From NCBI GenBank assembly GCA_036023115.1, contig JAYKKT010000073.1, forward strand, positions 17,291,501 to 17,355,500: 64,000 nucleotides of DNA, given 5' to 3'. Below the pieces are notes generated by a model. It had not been told where the DNA came from, did no database searches, and saw nothing but the letters and a program-made list of their open reading frames with translations. Source of the DNA: Brasenia schreberi (lineage: Eukaryota > Streptophyta > Magnoliopsida > Nymphaeales > Cabombaceae). Below, one piece after another: positions 40,801 to 51,275 of this stretch; positions within the stretch are counted from its first letter, which is position 1; the number at the start of each line of letters is the position of its first letter. Position numbers and translations under genes: made by a program.

Positions 40801-43800
40801 AGCACATTTATTGCATATTCAAATTTCCAGGAAAGTGAAGCGGGGAAGTGTAGCAGTTTGTTAGGCCCATAAAGAGACATTACAGGAGCAGTTTGGTGGC
40901 TTTATTTATTAGATATGGATTCTATTAAGGTATTATTCGTATTCCTAAGAATGTTGAGCAGAACACCAAGTTTAATAATGGCTTTGTGCAGCAGAATTTC
41001 GATGGTTATTATGAATATGACAAAGATATACTAAAGCAGACAATGCTTCATCATGAAAACGGTTATGGAGAAAATGAACATAGAGCCTGTTTCTGGCACC
41101 CAAGATGATAAGGTTGAAAAAATCTAATATTGAGGAACCAAACATGGAAGCCGAGGGCTATGAAACTGCTAATGAGGAGGAAGGACATGACCAATTGTCA
41201 ACACCTGAAGTGTTCGATGAAATGCTCAAGAAGAGATGATTATCATGAACATTAAGTGTTTGTAGAAATGTCTAAGAGAGAACTGGAAAAAAAAAGGAAA
41301 AGTGTACAGAAGGTTAGTACATGTTGCAGAAGAGTGAGGTTGGATGGAATGTCTCCAATATGTTGATTCTTGTGAAGTTTGCAGTCATGAGGACTGCTAA
41401 AATGTGTGTTGCAGTCAAAGTAGCTGCTTATGTTGTTACAACCAAGATGATTGAGTTGATGTTATTACAACAAGGATGGCTGAGTTGTTATTGTTACAGC
41501 AAGGATGGTTGAGATGATGTTGTTACAGTCAGGAAGGTTGAGTTGATATTGTTACAGCCAGGATGGTTGAGTTGATGTTGTTGCAATAAGGATGACTGAG
41601 TTGTTGTTACAGCCAGGATAGCTGAGTTGATGTTGTTACAGCCAGGAAGGCTGAGTTTATATTGTTATAGCTAGGAATGCTGAATTGTTGTTGTTACAGT
41701 CAGGATGACTGAGTTGTTATTACAATCAGGATGACTGAGTTGTTGTTGTTATAGTCAGGAAGGCTGAGTTGATGTTATTAAAGCCAGGATGACTGAGTTG
41801 TTTTTGTTACAGCAAAGAAGGCTGAGTTGATGTTATTACAGCAAGGATGGCTGAGTTGATGTTGCAACCAGAAATACTGCTTGTGATGATTAGATAGGAA
41901 GGCTAAGTTGAAGATATTTCAGCCAAAGAAGTTGTTGAAGATCAGATCAGTGATGAAAAAGATGAAGAATGTTGCAAACAGATATGAAGATTTTTGGTAA
42001 GTTTGGAGTTTAAAGGATCTCACTCCCAACTTGAGTGGGGGTGTTGAAGAATATGCTTATGTAGTGTTCTTTGTGTTAGTTTTATAATTTCTGATGTTTT
42101 TAGGTATTATTGTAATTGCCCGAAATACTAGGGGTATTTTGGTAATTTTCTGTATCGAGGGTGTTTTGGTCATTTTTCATTTTACAGCTCCTTATATAAG
42201 GGCTGGTAGGTTGCATTAGAGTTTAAGACGTTGTGTGTAAGAAAGAGAGAGAAAGAGGGGGGGCGGCATCCATTGGAGGTCCGCCCCTTCCTTCGATCTC
42301 TCATATTTTCCTCCTTAATGTGAGTAATATTTCTTGTTTTAATCTTTCGCATTGCGACTCTAAATTTCAACACCAACAACCTTGTACTCTGACACCACAA
42401 CCTAGCATATGAGTTGAGAGAGAAGGAAACACACCACAAGCCTTAAAGGACTTGATAAGGAAATGAAAACTCGTATTTCACTTGATAGAGCAACAAAAGG
42501 TGCCTTACAGATTTAGTGATGGTGATTTTATAGCTAAGAACAAGCCTCCTCAGCTGGCCAATAAAAGAGAGGGTAGGAGTTAATGCTACCGCCCAATCAA
42601 CCAATAAACAAAACGTTTAATTTCCCATACATTGTATTAATTTCCCATACTAGCAGTTAAGCTGTCGTCCAGTTACCCAATAGACAAGAACTAGCTGATG
42701 GAGTGAGACGCCACTTGTCTAGGATCTCCAACTGAGTGTTGGGTGGCGTCAGAGATGGTTGGGATGTGTGCTTCCTCTTGGTGTCGGGCCGAAGAATGGG
42801 TTACAGGCGGAGTTGATTCGGTGTGGCTGTTTCATGGCCGGAGTTGGACTTACTTGTGTTCAGTTCCAAGTTGTTGCTTTCTTTATCCTCGTTGATGCCC
42901 ACGTCACTCTGACTCAATGCCTTCAATTGTGGATGGAATTGAAGCATTTGATTGGATGTTGATAAATGAATTGCCATTTTGAGGGTTTGCAGATCGATGA
43001 TGGCAAGAGCTGCTGAGAAATCTGTGTTTGTGTTCTTTTGTCTCTTAACCTTTGACCTTGTCGTTATCTCTTAGACACTGTTTTAACGAAGGATTCTCTT
43101 TGGCTGAAGGTGAAACGTCCAAACTAGATAGGTTTAGTAAAAGGATTAGGAGAAATAAAGCCTTACATATCGCAACTAGATTATTAAACAAGCATTAGTA
43201 GAGGGGTCCGCCAAAAAGGAGAAGCATGTTAAGGTGGTATAAATCTATTTCAAGGAAAGGTTTTGCTGAATCACTTCCATAGAAGTAACCTGGTTATGTG
43301 AAGCTGAAGCACATAAACCATGGTGTACTAAATAAAAGTAAGTTGAACAAGAACTAGTGGCCTCATCATCCAAGAAAACCAACTTCTCATCGTTCCTCAT
43401 TGGAAAACCCTTTGGCCCCATCACTCTAGATGATCAAACAACCTTACTCCATGATCAAGGAAACCAATTTCTCACACTTTCCTGTTTTGAAAAGGTAACT
43501 GGGCTCTTTTATAGTGTTCAATATCCAACTTCTCAACTTCCCCACTGGAGATCTATTTGGCCACTAGTGTCTTTCTCATTCTATTTATATTGGTGTCACA
43601 TTGACCTAATAGTCTCATTATATAGAGTTGGTATCTCATTTTAAGTGGTCACACATACATCTCAACATCATTATTTCTATCAAAATGTCTTCTATGCATA
43701 AAATGGTTACTGCACAACATTCAACTATGTATAACTTGAGTGGTATGTTCTTGTCATGGTGAAGTTTCTAGATTTTTATGTGGGGAGCTTTCAAATCCTT

Positions 43801-46398
43801 GGAACAGACATGTCAATATGCAATTAGACGAACGTTTATAAAGACGATGGCATGCAAAACCTAATTAAACATCTTCAATTCCAAACAGTTTGACACCCTA
43901 CATCAAGATGGGACCAAGCAATTTTTTATAATCCTAGATATTCATTATCTTGGTTCTACATGTTACCATCAATTCATAGTCAACCAAACTGTGCTAGTGA
44001 TAAACGTGATCACAGTTTTCATTAGTTGGCATGTTTCAACAGAAACAGAGGTTGCTTTGTCAGTTAAAAGAGAGGCAAGCTAATCTGTTATGTTCTATGA
44101 ATTATCAGTTCTCCTATTCATGTTTATCGTGATGTGACTTTGATAATTGTGTGGAGGTTATGTGAAAGCTGCATGCATTTACTTTTATCATCAAATAAAC
44201 CTTATAGGCTGATAATTATATGAATTGACTTGTTTTGTGATGAAATGGTTTCAGGTTGTTGAAATTAGGGGCTCTGGAGTGGAACAGAGTGGTGCATCAG
44301 CATCAAGGATGGAGGATTGTTAGTTGTATCTGGTTGCATGCTGGTGTTATTCATCTGCTTGCAAATATGTTGAGCCTGGTTTTTATTGGTATCCGCCTGG
44401 AACAGCAATTTGGCTTCAGTGAGTTCTCTTATTCAAGCTTATTTGCATATGCTCCATCAGTTGAAAAGTTCATGGTATAGAAACATGCGGATTAAGAATT
44501 TTATTTAACGATCTTGACACCATACCTCCTGCTTTTTATCCTTCTACAAGATGCACAAAATCACTTGTTCACAAATGATACTACTCATGCTGGGCTCAAG
44601 ACAAGGCTGCATTCTTGCTTGACAAAAATCTGTTGCACTCCATCAAATTAAAAAGGATTACAAATATGAGAAAGTTTTAGTGTTTAATTACCATGATTCA
44701 TGGATGAATTAAACCTTTCTTGCCCTCTCCTTTTCTAATCCGAGCCTCATATATGTTTCTGTTCAACTTGTGACAGTAAGAATAGGGATCATCTATCTAT
44801 TGTCTGGGTTTGGAGGTAGCATACTCTCTCTCCTCTTCATTCAAAATAATATTTCTGTGGGTGCTTCTGGTGCACTTTTTGGACTTCTTGGAGCAATGCT
44901 GTCCGAGTTAATCACCAATTGGACAATCTATTCGAACAAGGTAACTCTCTTTGCATCAAGCTCGTTGTCCTTTCTAATCTACATCTGCTGAAAGTACTTG
45001 GTCTTCTTCCTTTAACAGGCCGCAGCTCTATTTACACTAGTGCTGATAATTGCAATCAACTTAGCGATCGGGATCCTACCACATGTTGATAATTTTGCTC
45101 ATGTTGGAGGATTCTTAACTGGCCTGCTTTTGGGCTTCATTTTGTTGATGCGACCTCAATTTGGTTGGATAGAACAACAACTTCTACCACCATCTTCTGG
45201 CAATGTGAAATCCAAGTATATGGTATATCAGTACATATTATGGGTGGTTGCATTAGTTCTATTGATTGTCGGGTAAGCTCTTTTTATTTCTTGTCTCATG
45301 CCAATCATGCCAAATTGCACTTGTCTTTGACTAATAGCTTTCTAATTTCCACTTCACTCTGTGGGTTTGTTAGATTGTATGCCACACAAAACCTTTGCTT
45401 TTCCTAGTACTGACAAATGCTAACCCATTTTTGGGGGCAATCACAGCCTTCCAAGTATACCACAGCAAGATGCAAAGCAAACCCTGTTTCGGGATGTCAT
45501 GCATTGTTCAATAATTATATAGTGCATCTTTAGGACCTTAGTTTAGTCCATGATCATAACGCCCCTTGGGCATCAGTCTTGTTCAGTATGTATGGGCATA
45601 TACAAGCATAAACCCTCTCTGGCATCCAGTACTCTCTTTTTTGTTTTTGTTTTTCCTTTTGTTATATAACAGCTTTTAGCAACTGTACAAGCGGGAAAAT
45701 GAATCAAGATGCAGTTAGCAGACTTCAAGTCTCCTAACAGAGAAAAGTACTTGGAAGTTGGAATAGTTCATACATCCATAGTGTGGGTTTCTATGCCCTT
45801 AGGAGCAAAATACTGGTTCAAGGCTTGTCTCGATCCTTTATATAGGGCCAGATTTAACCTTACCTACTCCGAGCTTAGACCAACTGAGCTCTCATCAGCT
45901 GGACATGATTCCATATTACAACTCAAGCTCTTGTGTATTGAACAATGTAAGCGCTGCATGAGCTTGAATTGGGGTCTGCCTGACTGAGGTAGGAAGAGTA
46001 GATAGCAATTTGTTACCAGTAGAGTAAAAATGGAACATATCTTGCAATGCATCCTCCACCTGGAGGAGGAACCTACGGGTGGATTTGGCTTCTCTAAGTA
46101 AATGAGCCGGCTCCACTGAATGTGCACCTCCATAACTCACATGGCATGTAAATGATTTTGTTATTTGTTGTAGAGCTTGTGATTCTTGATAGATTCTTCC
46201 TAGTTTTATCATGCAAATTGAGTTTTGATGTTGAGGTCATGATCAGATTAGCTGGGTTTATTTACCTTGCTTGTGAAATCTTACAGCCTTGCGGTCGGCC
46301 TTGTGATGCTCTTTCGCGGAAAGAATGGGAATGATAGCTGCAACTGGTGTCGTTATCTACGCTGTGTACCAACATCAAGGTGGAATTGTGGAAACTGA
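31842..46398 (+). CDS. Plant rhomboid-like intramembrane serine protease (RBL1/RBL2 type), five exons
   Basis: Exons 31842-32128, 44255-44418, 44777-44940, 45019-45272 and 46287-46398 join with GT-AG borders and consistent phases (AC|G, A|TA, phase 0, GG|C) into 326 residues, the size of Arabidopsis RBL1/RBL2. A polar cytosolic N-terminus (~45 residues) precedes TM1 ([19 protein letters not shown]). Then come [36 protein letters not shown], and the catalytic GASGALFG with Ser at about residue 181; the partner His is at about 232 in DNFAHVGG. Seven membrane segments are expected. The Cys-rich tail ([14 protein letters not shown]) is typical of this subfamily. Family members reside in the Golgi and cleave membrane proteins within the bilayer; plant substrates are not clear. 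Intron 1 is 12.1 kb and holds nested retrotransposons; all joins still fit, so I take the gene as intact. The leader carries 63-bp repeats and a GA tract. Confidence 0.93.
32580..33161 (-). repeat. 3' LTR of the gypsy element
   Basis: About 580 bases. It includes GTGCCTTACAGATCTAGTCA, which matches the right LTR near 42500. The inner border lies beside AGAAGAAA in element sense, a modest polypurine stretch. Confidence 0.82.
33162..34440 (-). pseudogene. Gypsy integrase fragments, with an internal duplication
   Basis: Minus-strand frames read [13 protein letters not shown] and [12 protein letters not shown] (34234-34440), the start of the integrase catalytic core, then [15 protein letters not shown] (33520-33789) and [13 protein letters not shown] (about 33200), the integrase C-terminal part of gypsy elements. 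Stops and shifts divide them. Two related ~110-bp stretches (33769-33885 and 34066-34175) show that integrase sequence is present twice. Confidence 0.78.
34441..36724 (-). pseudogene. Gypsy protease/RT/RNase H region, heavily decayed
   Basis: By position between gag and integrase this is the protease to RNase H part. Short patches on the minus strand still resemble gypsy RT (for example the stretch around 35850-35990, where a [15 protein letters not shown] reading appears). No long ORF remains. Confidence 0.55.
36725..37660 (-). pseudogene. Gypsy gag with zinc knuckle
   Basis: Minus-strand frames give [20 protein letters not shown] (37454-37660), then [20 protein letters not shown] and a CCHC knuckle [14 protein letters not shown] (36725-37255). 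The two parts are divided by stops. This is the retrotransposon gag motif order. Confidence 0.82.
38380..39968 (-). pseudogene. Captured malectin/LRR receptor kinase fragment, split by a LINE
   Basis: Right of the LINE (39629-39968), minus strand: [39 protein letters not shown], then after a skipped segment [19 protein letters not shown] and [10 protein letters not shown]. Left of the LINE (38380-38514) it goes on [19 protein letters not shown]. These match the juxtamembrane malectin/LRR part of receptor kinases like Arabidopsis At1g67720 as I recall them. Successive LRR units join without introns, although this family usually has an intron per LRR, so the source was probably cDNA. A frame change and a missing LRR block after PRILSI show that it is not functional. 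Confidence 0.8.
38515..39628 (+). mobile_element. 5'-truncated RTE-type LINE inside the captured gene
   Basis: Collinear with 50030-51108 of the LINE at 47.8 kb: RT motifs [16 protein letters not shown] and [14 protein letters not shown] (38599-38979), then after one stop the C-terminal part [13 protein letters not shown] to RIHVADPV (39190-39588), and GGGAAAAGGCTTAGTTG with a TTG-rich tail. AGTTCC occurs on both sides (38505-38510 and 39629-39634), a short target duplication. Between the left AGTTCC and the LINE lies AGATAGC, a filler that copies CCAGATAGCAAA from 38479. Confidence 0.9.
39969..40190 (+). pseudogene. Captured malectin-like domain fragment in the opposite orientation
   Basis: Plus-strand reading [20 protein letters not shown], then [40 protein letters not shown] and AFVKTS. 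In the source gene this part directly precedes the SDSSRGP segment that here lies on the minus strand to the left. The two halves are therefore head to head, one of them inverted. Similarity ends just after VKTS, where the source continues into SDSSRGP. Confidence 0.78.
40191..41439. other. Interior of the non-autonomous element, content not identified
   Basis: Short frames look partly coding: [17 protein letters not shown] near 41000 and [20 protein letters not shown] near 41150 on the plus strand. I cannot name the source. 40300-40840 repeats short CATTTATTG-type phrases. Confidence 0.4.
41440..41880 (+). repeat. Minisatellite of ~27-30-bp units next to the 3' LTR
   Basis: About fourteen imperfect copies of a unit built from GTTACAGCCAGGATGGCTGA and GTTGATGTT. 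Units vary in length mostly in steps of three bases and diverge by a few bases each. The array lies 160 bases before the right LTR. Confidence 0.88.
42042..42372 (+). repeat. 3' LTR of the non-autonomous element
   Basis: About 331 bases, TGTTG to CAACA, highly similar to the left LTR at 38019-38345. It contains TCCTTATATAAGGG, a palindromic TATA-type core promoter, near 42191. Confidence 0.9.
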
Positions 46399-47806
46399 AG
46401 ACGTTTGTGGATGTCAGGAAGGTTGGAGAGATTTTCATTGAGACCAAACTTGACTGATCAGAGGTTCATGGATTTGTTTCATCTGTATCTGTAATTTCTC
46501 CCTAGCTTCTGTGTAGATAATCCCCAACTGTATTACATCATAAGCTTGCACAGTGTTCTGCTTTGTGCCAATATTTGCAGCCTAAGCTCTCTCTCTCTCT
46601 CTCTCTCTCTCTAATAAGACATTACACAAAAACCTGAGAAGTACGCAAATTGAGAAGTTTTCCACCCAAAATAACATAAAAGAGATGTCCGGGTTGGCCT
46701 GCTTTCACATGAGCAAGAAGCGCACAAGATAACACACAACAAGAAAACCTGAGATGGACTCGGACTTCAGGCTATCCACATGTTAAAATCCCATTCTCTA
46801 AAGGCAACCCTGACACAAACTATGCATGCAAAGGTAGATAAACAGGATCTAGTACAATGTGATTGGTATAAAATTGTTCTAGTTGGCATCTGGTTAATAG
46901 TTCTACTCAGAAAAGCTTTATATTAGATTTTGTATATTGAAAAAGTGGGAGAGAGGAGTGTATATATATAGAGAGAGAGAGAACTGGAAATGAAACATGC
47001 AACGAAGATGGCACACATCCGTCACCAAACAATAAGAGTTTGTTCCAGCCATCTGATCTAATTCAAATCAGAAGGATGAAATTGTTTTCATTGTCCCATC
47101 TCTGCCATTCATTGCGAATGCTGAAGTTGCTCTAAAGAGCTGAGAAAAGAAAGGAGGAAGCTGATAATTTAATGTGCCACAATTAATAAATAGAATTGAT
47201 TCGCGGATACTCCTTTATTATACACATCATTTTTTACTGTTTTTCTCAAAATACTTTTAGCTATTTTCAGTAATTATGAAAATATTCTTTCACACAGAAA
47301 ACGAGACCTTTTCTCTCCTCCTGCGTTAAGCTGCTTCTAGCCCTTGTTTTTGACTCTCCTTGAGTTATTCCAATCATCTATTACTTGATTTACAACCATT
47401 TTCAATAAAGAACGCTAACAAAATCCATCAAAAAATGAAAAAAATGAGAAACCAAAGGATATAAAAAAGAGAGGAAAACAAAGAAAAAAGAATGTAAAAA
47501 GACCGATTCAAAGGAGAATTTATCGATTTATGTTATTGATTTGGTTTTTCTTTTTCTATTTTTTAGTTGTTTTAGTTGATTTTTAAATAAGGTGCATCTC
47601 TTAAGTTGGGAGAGATGCGGTTGAGATGCGTCTCTCTTCTCTCTCGTTGAGAGAGCGTGCCCCAACCATGTCTCATCCGTTTTCAATTTGTTTGGGCATG
47701 CTTCTTGACTATCTTTTTTTCTTGATTCTTATAATTGTTGTTTTCGTATTATTGAGTCGCGTCTCTTCTTCTTATTGATTTCGTTTTTAGTTTTATTTTT
47801 CTTGTT
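46399..47806. other. Intergenic between the rhomboid gene and the LINE
   Basis: Begins with the rhomboid 3'UTR. (CT)n is at 46587-46612 and a short (TA)n-(GA)n at 46961-46981. The rest is AT-rich with no gene seen. Confidence 0.45.
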
Positions 47807-47824
47807 TTTTGTTTTATCTTTTTT
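47807..47824 (+). repeat. Left target-site duplication of the RTE LINE
   Basis: TTTTGTTTTATCTTTTTT occurs here and again at 51109-51126, directly after the LINE tail. All 18 bases match. Confidence 0.85.
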
Positions 47825-50800
47825 GTAGAAAGAAGGATTTTTACAACATGGATTACAAAAAACTCCGCCCATGTAAGGGATCACCCTTGCATTGCCGGTC
47901 CCAACCCGGATAAAGGAGGAGGGTTGTGTTAGGCTTCCGACAGCCAGCGTAAAACTTCGTCGGATTTTTACAATATGGATTACAAAAATTATGAGCATTG
48001 CTTTGAGGCGTTCCCGCCTAGCGATGTGCTGCAGAGCCCGAATGCAGTAAGAAGTAAGCAAGGGCCACTATATTTTTGCCCGAATGTAGTGAATCAATTG
48101 CAGAGAGGGTTCCCACATCATGGACGGGTGTGGGTAAAGAAGTTAGTCCCGCTACATTGCCGTCCGAATGTAGTGAAAAGTTTTCAGAGTGGGTCTCCAC
48201 ATTTTGATTATGGACAGATGCGGGGGGTAAGGAAGCTAGTCCTAGATAATAAGATTCGTATTGGTTCTTGAATATCGGAACATTATCGGGTAAGCTAATA
48301 GAGGTGGTAGATACTATGATTCGAAGAAAGATTCATATTCTATGTTTACAAGAGACAAAATGGGTTGTAGAAAAAGCAAAGAAGATAGAGGATACAGGTT
48401 TTAAATTATGGTACTCAGGTAATGAAAAGGCTCGAAACGGAGTTGGTATTATCATAAATAAAGATTTAAAGGAGAGTGTAGTATACATACAACGATATGG
48501 TGACCGAATCATGATGTTGAAATTAGTGTTAGGAGCAGAGGTTTTAAATATAGTTTGTGCTTACGCACCCCAAGTAGGACTAGAAGATAGTATAAAGACA
48601 GTTTTTTGGGAAGAGTTAGATAAGGTGTTTCAAAAGAATCCACAAAGGGAGATGATTTGTTTAGCAGGAGATTTAAATGGACATGTCGGTAAAGAGGCAT
48701 TAGGATATCAAGGGATTCATGGAAACTTTGGTTTTGGGGATATAAACGAGGAAGGTAGGGAGATTTTAAATTTTGCTATGTTATTTGATCTCTTTATAGT
48801 CAATACAATCTTCAAAAAACGAGATGAACATTTAATTACTTATAAGAGTGGCTTATCACAAACACAAATTGATTACTTTATTTGTAGAAAAAAAGATAGA
48901 GCGTGTTGTAAAGATTGTAAGGTAATTCCAGGAGAAAGCTTAACCACCCAACATCGACTTTTAGTTATGGATTTACAAATAAAAAAATGGACAAAGAAGA
49001 AAAAAGTGCATCGAGCTATTCGGACTAAATGGTGGAACCTCAAAACGAGAAAGAAGATATATTTAAACAGAAAGTCCTTTAAGGAGATGTTTAGAATTAT
49101 GTTGGCACACCCTGTGATATGTGGAACAATATGGCTATACATATTAGGAAAGTGGCGAAAGATGTGTTAGGGGTATCTAAGGGAGGTGTACCGGCACAAA
49201 AAGAAGCTTGGTGGTGGAGTGAAGTAGTACAAAATAAAATCAAGGCAAATAGGGCATGTTACAAATTACATTATGCTAAGAAAACTAGTGAAACTTTAGA
49301 AACTTATAAGAAAGCAAAGAAGGAAGTGAAAAAGGCCGTTAGTAAAGCAAAAGCTAAGATTTGGGATGACTTATATTAAAAACTCAACCCAAAAGAGGGT
49401 GAAAGAGATATTTTTAGGATAGTTAGGGCTAGAGATAAGAAAACTAAAGATCTTAATTATGTTAGATGCATAAAAGATGAGGATGAAAAAATTCTAGTGG
49501 CAAATGATATATAAGAAATAGATGGAAAAACTATTTTTATAATCTTTTTAATGAAAATAAAGATATTAGTATTAGTTTAGGAGATTTAGCCAAGTCAGAA
49601 AAGTATATAAATCACAATTTCTACCAACGTATTCAAAAGAATGAAGTCAAAGAAGCTCTTAAACATATGAAGAGTGGTAAATTGGTAGGAGCAGATAATA
49701 TTCCTATAGAAGTTTGGAAAATACTAGGAGAAATAGGAATCACTTGGCTCACAAGACTATTTAATGAAATATGGAAAAACCAAAAGATGCCCGAGGAATG
49801 AAGAGCAAGTACACTTATACCCATATATAAGAACAAGGGAGACATTCAAAATTGTGCGAATTATCGAGGTATCAAGTTAATGAGTCATACTATGAAATTA
49901 TGGGAAAGAATTATCGAACGTAGGTTAAGACAAGTATCAAGTACAACAGAGAACCAATTTGAATTTATGCCAGGCAGATCTACTATTGAAGCGATTCACC
50001 TTTTGAGACGTCTTATAGAACATTTTAGAGCAAAAAAGAAAGACCTTCACATGATATTTATTGATCTAGAAAAAGCTTATGATAGGGTATCGCGGGAGGT
50101 TCTTTGCAGAACTTTGGAAAAAAGAAGTATCCCCTTATATGATGGTGCAAAAACATGTGTGAGGACTCATGAAGGAACGACAGACTTCTTTGAAGTTAAT
50201 ATTGGGTTACATCAATGATCAACTTTAAGTCCATACTTATTTATAATGGTGATGGATGAGTTAACAAAACATATTCAAGATGAAGTACCTTGGTGTATGT
50301 TATTTGCAGATGACATTGTATTAGTGGAGGAGTCTAAGAAAAAAGTTAATAAAAAATTGGAACTATGGAGAGAAACATTAGAAAGCAAAGGCCTGCGACT
50401 TAGTAGAACAAAGACAAAATATATGGAATGTAAGTTTGATCATTTGGCTACTTTAGAGGATATAGAAATTAAAATTGGCACACATTGCATTCCTCAAAAG
50501 GAAAGTTTTAAATACCTATGGTCAAATTTTCAAAGTGATGAAAGAATTGATGGAGATGTTACACATAGAATTAATGCTGGTTGGTTAAAATGGAGAGGAG
50601 CATCAGGTATTCTTTGTGATAAGAAGATACCATTAAGGTTAAAAGATAAATATTATAGAGCAGCAATTAGGCCGACCATGTTTTATGGTTCTGAGTGTTG
50701 GGCAATTAATCATCAACATGTACAAAAGATGTCTGTGACAGAAATGAAGATGTTGAGATGGATGAGTGGTCATACAAGAAAAGACCGTATACATAATGAG

Positions 50801-51108
50801 GTTATTAGAAACAAATTAGGAGTGACACCAATAGAGGATAAAATGAGAGAACATCGTTTAAGATGGTTTGGACATGTAGAAAGAAGATCAAAAGAAGAAC
50901 CTGTAAGAAGGTTAGAAAAACTAAATTTAGAAAATATTAAAAGAGGTAGAGAACGACCACAAAAGTGTTGGAAAGAAACAATAAAGAATGATCTAGCTTA
51001 TTGGGAGTTAACCGCTAACATGACACACGATAGGGATCTGTGGAAACAAAGAATCCATGTAGCCGACCCCGTCTAGTATGGGAAAAGGCTTAGTTGTTGT
51101 TGTTGTTG
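47825..51108 (+). mobile_element. Near full-length RTE-type LINE (3.28 kb)
   Basis: A ~440-base leader is followed by one ORF region without an ORF1, as in RTE elements. The apurinic endonuclease (48268-49170) has LCLQETKW, LAGDLNGHVG, SQTQIDYF and HRLLVMDL. The reverse transcriptase (49880-51076) has [27 protein letters not shown] and the catalytic [14 protein letters not shown], then a Cys/His-poor C-terminal part ending RIHVADPV and a (TTG)n tail. It is flanked by an 18-bp direct repeat. Damage: a base missing near 48266 at the expected SWN start, a frameshift near 49120-49170, stops near 49379 and 50216 (TGA for a Gly codon in GLHQGS), and a 27-base in-frame loss in RT compared with the copy at 38.5 kb. 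It is therefore non-autonomous but recent. Confidence 0.93.
48015..48250 (+). repeat. Imperfect ~80-bp tandem repeats in the LINE leader
   Basis: CCCGAATGTAGTGAA-like phrases recur at about 48035, 48080 and 48163, with GTGGGTAAAGAAGTTAGTCC and GGGGGTAAGGAAGCTAGTCC ending two units. Repeated leader units can act as promoter monomers in LINEs; that role is inference here. Confidence 0.6.
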
Positions 51109-51201
51109 TTTTGTTTTATCTTTTTTTCAATGAGATTCATAAGAATATGTATTGAAGTGCGAAGAAGACAACAATATTAAGTGAAACCTCCATTGTAAGA
51201 G

Positions 51202-51275
51202 TAAAGAGATCCAAGGATGAACCGGAGACCTTCAGTGTGTTAGACTGACGTGATAACCAACTACACCACGACACA
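51202..51275 (-). pseudogene. tRNA-Val(AAC) relic
   Basis: The minus strand reads a D arm TGGTGTAGTTGGTTATCACG, an anticodon stem-loop TCAGT-CTAACAC-ACTGA with anticodon AAC, and a T arm TCCGG-TTCATCC-TTGGA that pairs with G-U bonds. The middle is close to plant tRNA-Val(AAC). The acceptor stem does not pair (TGTGTCG against TCTCTTT) and the T loop has TTCATCC for TTCGANC, so it should not yield a functional tRNA. Confidence 0.75.

Larger units (their letters stand above)
38019..42372 (+). mobile_element. Non-autonomous LTR retrotransposon nested in the gypsy 5' LTR
   Basis: LTRs at 38019-38345 and 42042-42372 match almost base for base (TGTTGAAGAATATGCTTAT to TTTCAACA). Directly after the left LTR comes TGGTATCAAAGC, the initiator-tRNA-Met-type primer site usual for Copia. 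Before the right LTR is TTGAGTGGGGG, the polypurine tract. Flanks TCAAC and CCAAC are a near-perfect 5-bp target duplication. The interior has no gag or pol of its own; it holds fragments of a host receptor kinase, unknown coding-like text near 40.9-41.2 kb, a minisatellite, and a LINE insertion. It would depend on another element's enzymes. Confidence 0.9.
32580..42906 (-). mobile_element. Ty3/gypsy LTR retrotransposon inserted in rhomboid intron 1
   Basis: The left LTR (32580-33161) and the right LTR (37936-42906 less the 4.35-kb insertion at 38019-42372) match over about 580-610 bases. The element runs on the minus strand, so the right LTR is its 5' LTR. The left LTR starts TGATGTG and ends CACATCA in element sense. 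Flanks are CTCTC and CTCTG, a near-perfect 5-bp target duplication. The internal part (33162-37935) keeps gag, fragments of pol and an integrase end, in gypsy order, with many stops. Confidence 0.88.

Noticed and set aside
41440..41880. Repeat array as a possible CRISPR
   Set aside because: Units are adjacent without spacers, vary in length and lie in a plant retrotransposon.
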